DNA of 64,000 nucleotides from the NCBI GenBank assembly GCA_018350325.1, contig JAEVLN010000056.1:62001-126000 (forward strand). The letters run 5' to 3'. Shown here piece after piece: positions 61,506 through 64,000 of this stretch (within the stretch, counting starts at the first letter, position 1; each line of letters opens with the position of its first letter). The position numbers and the translations under genes are program-made. Below the pieces are notes generated by a model. That model ran no database searches, had not been told where the DNA came from, and worked only from the letters and a program-made list of their open reading frames with translations. The DNA comes from Globodera rostochiensis. Taxonomy: Eukaryota > Nematoda > Chromadorea > Rhabditida > Heteroderidae.

Positions 61506-61532
61506 AGAAATTGCGGCTAAAAAAAGAAAAAT
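61506..61532 (+). CDS. 27-bp exon-like island EIAAKKRK
   Basis: GTTGTTGCAAG and GTTTGG flank a basic reading. Confidence 0.2.
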
Positions 61533-61539
61533 GTTTGGG

Positions 61540-62040
61540 AATCAAGATAGTAATTTAAAAATAATTGCATTTAAATATAAATAATATAATAATTATTGAT
61601 TTTTTTACTTAAAAATCAAACTTTTATTTTTTAGAAAACTGCTGAATTAATGTCGAATTCGTTTATTATTTAATAAAAAATTAAAATTTTTACATTTAAT
61701 TTGTTAATTGCATCATTTTATTTGTTATCATTGATGTTGGATTGAGTTTCCATCTTTTATTTCTTAGATAATTTATTTGCAAATGATTTATTTTGTAAGA
61801 GATTTTCATATATTCTATAAGATTAGCTAATTTTCTTTTCAAAACACTGTTTTTCGTATTTTTTATAACTTTTTAATTTACTGCTAAAAAATGAATAAAG
61901 AATGAATGTCAAGATAAAATACAGTTGTTTAAAATTAAAGTTAATTAAATATAATTTTATTTTCATAAATTACTTCTTTGTACTTATTATACATTAACTT
62001 ACGGTTTTGTCGCATTTTTATAATTGGGCTCGGTTTAAGT
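61540..62040. other. A+T-rich, nothing recognised
   Basis: Ends at the jump to the G+C-rich block. Confidence 0.45.
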
Positions 62041-62498
62041 TATGCTAAGCCATTCTATTTGTGAGAAGAAATTTAATCTATAGTGAGTGGTTGCGCGCTG
62101 CGCCCACCCAGAATAGAGTTTGCACCGACTGTTCCGGATGGAGTTTGGGATGGGGGTCAGAATCTCAGGGAGGGTGCCCGGGCCCTGGGCGATGACTTCG
62201 ACTCCCCGACCTCGACTCGCTCCAACACTCAGGGAAAGGTTTATTCTCGCTGACGAGCATCCAATGGGCGGGACATGTGAGATGGAACATGAGTTTCTGC
62301 AGAACTGATCGCTGGGGAGCGGGAAGGCAAAGGGGTACATTGGCCAATGGGCGGGGACAATCGTTGGGATCATACGGATAAATGTGCAGGCGATCAATGA
62401 CGGGAAGGCTCAGCAATTCGGAGGGATAGAATAATTTGGGGAATGCCAACCGGAGAAACCCTTACAGCTCCCCCTTCCCATAGGATCGTCCCCGATCC

Positions 62499-64000
62499 TC
62501 AAGAGCAGAGGATGCATTTCCCGCGAGGGGAAATGGAGAGAGAGATCCCGGCACTCTGACTCCCGGCTTCGCCCTTCGGTCCTCCTACTCGACTGTCCAC
62601 GGCCAGGCTGCGCATTTGAGATGAGCAGCTCGTCCACCATTTCAGATGGATGGCATGGGACGTCGGGGAGGAACACCCCGGGGTCATTCCGGCCAGAGGG
62701 GGAGAGTTTGTTGATGAGAGAGTGTGTGAGAGAGGGTTGGAGGAATTGGTCCAGGTCTCCCGGTGGCATTTGAATATTTTTGTTGAATATTTTTGAGTAT
62801 TTTTTTGAATGTAATTGCCCGGCCCGACCACCATCGTCTCCTTCGTCGCCTGCGCCAGGTACCTCCTCCACGTCTCCGTCCGGTTCAGCAGCAGCAGATC
62901 TCCAATCACGACCATTCCGTGCCGTGCCCTCGACAACGCCACATCCACTCGAGACGCCTGGGCCCAGAACGGTTCCGTTCCGGCATCCCGATCCAACACC
63001 GAACACGTCGTCACCACCACCGCCAGCTCCGCCTCGTGCCCTTGAGTCGCATCGGCTGTGGTCACCACCACACCATCCACACCCTCCCTCTCCACCAACG
63101 CGGCCAGCTCCCTCCTCTGCGCCGTGTAGAAGCAGATGCACCGGATGGAGGCATCCGGCATGGCTCTTCTCAACCGCCAGATAACGCGCATCGCAGTGTC
63201 CGACTGCTCCGAGTTGGTGGACGAGGTGGACACTTCGTCTCGTTGTGCGTCATTGCGCTGATGGATCAAGATTAGTGGCACGCCACTCACCGGCAACTTG
63301 AACGCCGTCTGTGCAGTCATCCGCGCTCGCTCCTCCTCCCTCCGTCCGGCATGGAGCCGCTCGCCATGCGGTTGGTAGAACCCTGCCTCAACACACCTCA
63401 CCAGCGAGGGATGGGAGCGGTAGCTGACGACCAATGTCGTCACATCTGTCCCCTCCGCGGCGTCCAGGTTGCTGATGACTGTGTCCATGCCAAAGTCTTC
63501 TCGGATGGCAATGGGTAGCGACGGTAGATGTACTTGAAGCTGGCGACGATCACCCGTGATCAGTACCTTGGTGAGGTTTGGGAGCTGACTTACCAACGCC
63601 AGGATTTGCGCGTAAGGCGCCTGTCCGGCCTCATCAATGATCAGGTGGGTGGACGCGCTGAACAGGTCGGGAATCTGCTCGGCGAAGGACATTGTGGCGA
63701 AGCAGATGCGCCGCTCTTCGGCCTCCTGCACAATCCGTGCCACTGTCGCCTCCTGCGCCAACCTCGGGTTCAGCTCACACGCTCTCAGGTAGCGCTTGAT
63801 CAGGCGCTTTTCTTTGGCCTCGAGCAGCTCCTGAAAGTCGTCCGCTCCCACCGTGGTAGCGAGAAGGTGCGGTGACACCCGCTCAACGTCCAGTGCATAC
63901 CGCATCTTGCCCGATCCGGAAAATAGCGCCATCATTTTATCCGTCCGCTGTGCGGCTGCCAGAGCATCCTGCATTTCGAGCACGAGCTTGACCACGGCGA
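62499..64000 (-). CDS. UPF1-like superfamily 1 helicase, C-terminal part, 5' end outside window
   Basis: About 400 residues match the back half of a DNA2/NAM7/UPF1-type helicase, which unwinds RNA or DNA using ATP. Visible motifs in order: ATMSFAEQ (Ib region), LIIDEAGQ (Walker B, motif II), ITGDRRQLQ (motif III), VVSYRSHPS (motif IV region), TTADATQGHEAEL (motif V) and VALSRARHGMVVIGD (motif VI, arginine finger). The P-loop (motif I) must lie beyond 64,000, so the N-terminus is missing. Homology fades after MVVGPGNYIQ at about 62,800, where a short A+T-rich segment follows. The last 100 or so codons (serine/proline-rich, to a stop at 62,499) may be read-through rather than true C-terminus. 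Short frames on plus here are shadows. Confidence 0.88.
   Translation of the reverse strand, partial: AVVKLVLEMQDALAAAQRTDKMMALFSGSGKMRYALDVERVSPHLLATTVGADDFQELLEAKEKRLIKRYLRACELNPRLAQEATVARIVQEAEERRICFATMSFAEQIPDLFSASTHLIIDEAGQAPYAQILALVSQLPNLTKVLITGDRRQLQVHLPSLPIAIREDFGMDTVISNLDAAEGTDVTTLVVSYRSHPSLVRCVEAGFYQPHGERLHAGRREEERARMTAQTAFKLPVSGVPLILIHQRNDAQRDEVSTSSTNSEQSDTAMRVIWRLRRAMPDASIRCICFYTAQRRELAALVEREGVDGVVVTTADATQGHEAELAVVVTTCSVLDRDAGTEPFWAQASRVDVALSRARHGMVVIGDLLLLNRTETWRRYLAQATKETMVVGPGNYIQKNTQKYSTKIFKCHRETWTNSSNPLSHTLSSTNSPPLAGMTPGCSSPTSHAIHLKWWTSCSSQMRSLAVDSRVGGPKGEAGSQSAGISLSISPRGKCILCS
62765..62815. repeat. A+T-rich short-repeat segment inside the G+C block
   Basis: Imperfect copies of TGAATATTTTTG on plus sit just past the end of helicase homology. 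This may be an insertion, 3' untranslated sequence or a small intron without GT-AG borders. Confidence 0.55.

Larger units (their letters stand above)
62090..64000. other. G+C-rich block with abrupt left edge
   Basis: Base composition changes within about 50 bp from strongly A+T-rich to well over half G+C and stays so to the window end. The edge carries the GCGCGCTGCGC palindrome-like stretch at 62,092. It could be a mobile element, a transferred segment or the start of a different compositional domain. Between 62,090 and 62,499 several frames are open on both strands without a convincing product. Confidence 0.8.

Noticed and set aside
1..62000. Ciliate germline-type scrambled gene segments
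   Set aside because: Islands end in AG/GT splice-like borders rather than repeated pointer sequences, and the helicase uses the ordinary code, so splicing is the simpler reading.
62090..62500. Helitron end next to the helicase
   Set aside because: The helicase is UPF1-like, not the Pif1-like type of Helitrons, and no clear CTRR end with a stem-loop is seen.
62410..63141. 243-codon minus-strand frame overlapping the helicase
   Set aside because: Glycine/arginine-rich out-of-frame shadow. Its last third (after MPPGDLDQF) is the only part outside helicase homology and shows no recognisable family.
62780..63875. Plus-strand frames across the helicase block
   Set aside because: Antisense shadows of the minus-strand helicase; residue use is proline/arginine/serine-rich as expected from such shadows.
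1..64000. tRNA, rRNA, spliced-leader, telomere, CRISPR or bacterial operon features
   Set aside because: Looked for characteristic sequences by eye and found none; a covariance-model scan would be needed to exclude small RNAs.

Overview
This is a very A+T-rich eukaryotic window (by eye about three quarters A+T or more from 1 to about 62,040). It ends in an abrupt G+C-rich block (about 62,090-64,000) carrying the C-terminal part of a UPF1-like superfamily 1 helicase on the minus strand. No open frame in the A+T-rich 62 kb exceeds 122 codons, and I saw no rRNA, tRNA, CRISPR array, telomeric tract or transposase/reverse-transcriptase frame. The helicase type, the T-rich splice acceptors and the large introns suggest a metazoan, possibly a nematode. 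That is inference, and I cannot name the organism.

The A+T-rich part is not featureless. It holds many short islands (about 20-220 bp), mostly richer in G+C than their surroundings. They are open in at least one frame, usually preceded by a pyrimidine-rich AG and followed by GT (GTATGT, GTAAGT, GTAAGC and weaker forms). Several neighbours have compatible codon phases. I read them as micro-exons, intact or relict, of genes with very large introns. Each island alone is weak evidence because short open frames occur by chance, so confidences are low to moderate. I recognised no protein family in them.

Layout: left flank with plus-strand islands (1-4,267); left arm of a giant inverted repeat (4,268 to about 10,580); islands (11.2-14.1 kb); a fourfold tandem array of about 2,655-bp units carrying an exon-like cassette (14,789-25,412); an inner inverted repeat (26,924-28,702 against 36,130-37,978); a recent 3.93-kb tandem duplication (29,564-33,496 and 33,497-37,425); plus-strand islands (37.3-42.2 kb); the right arm of the giant inverted repeat (about 42,340-47,218); an island-rich right flank (48.5-61.5 kb, strands mixed); the G+C-rich helicase block.

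The copies in the inverted repeats differ in informative ways. The right outer arm holds exon-like islands missing from the left arm, one shared island differs by an in-frame 9-bp indel, and the second copy of the 3.93-kb duplication carries an in-frame stop in one island. This pattern fits segmental duplication followed by uneven decay. RNA reads and a splice-aware protein search would decide how many islands are real exons.
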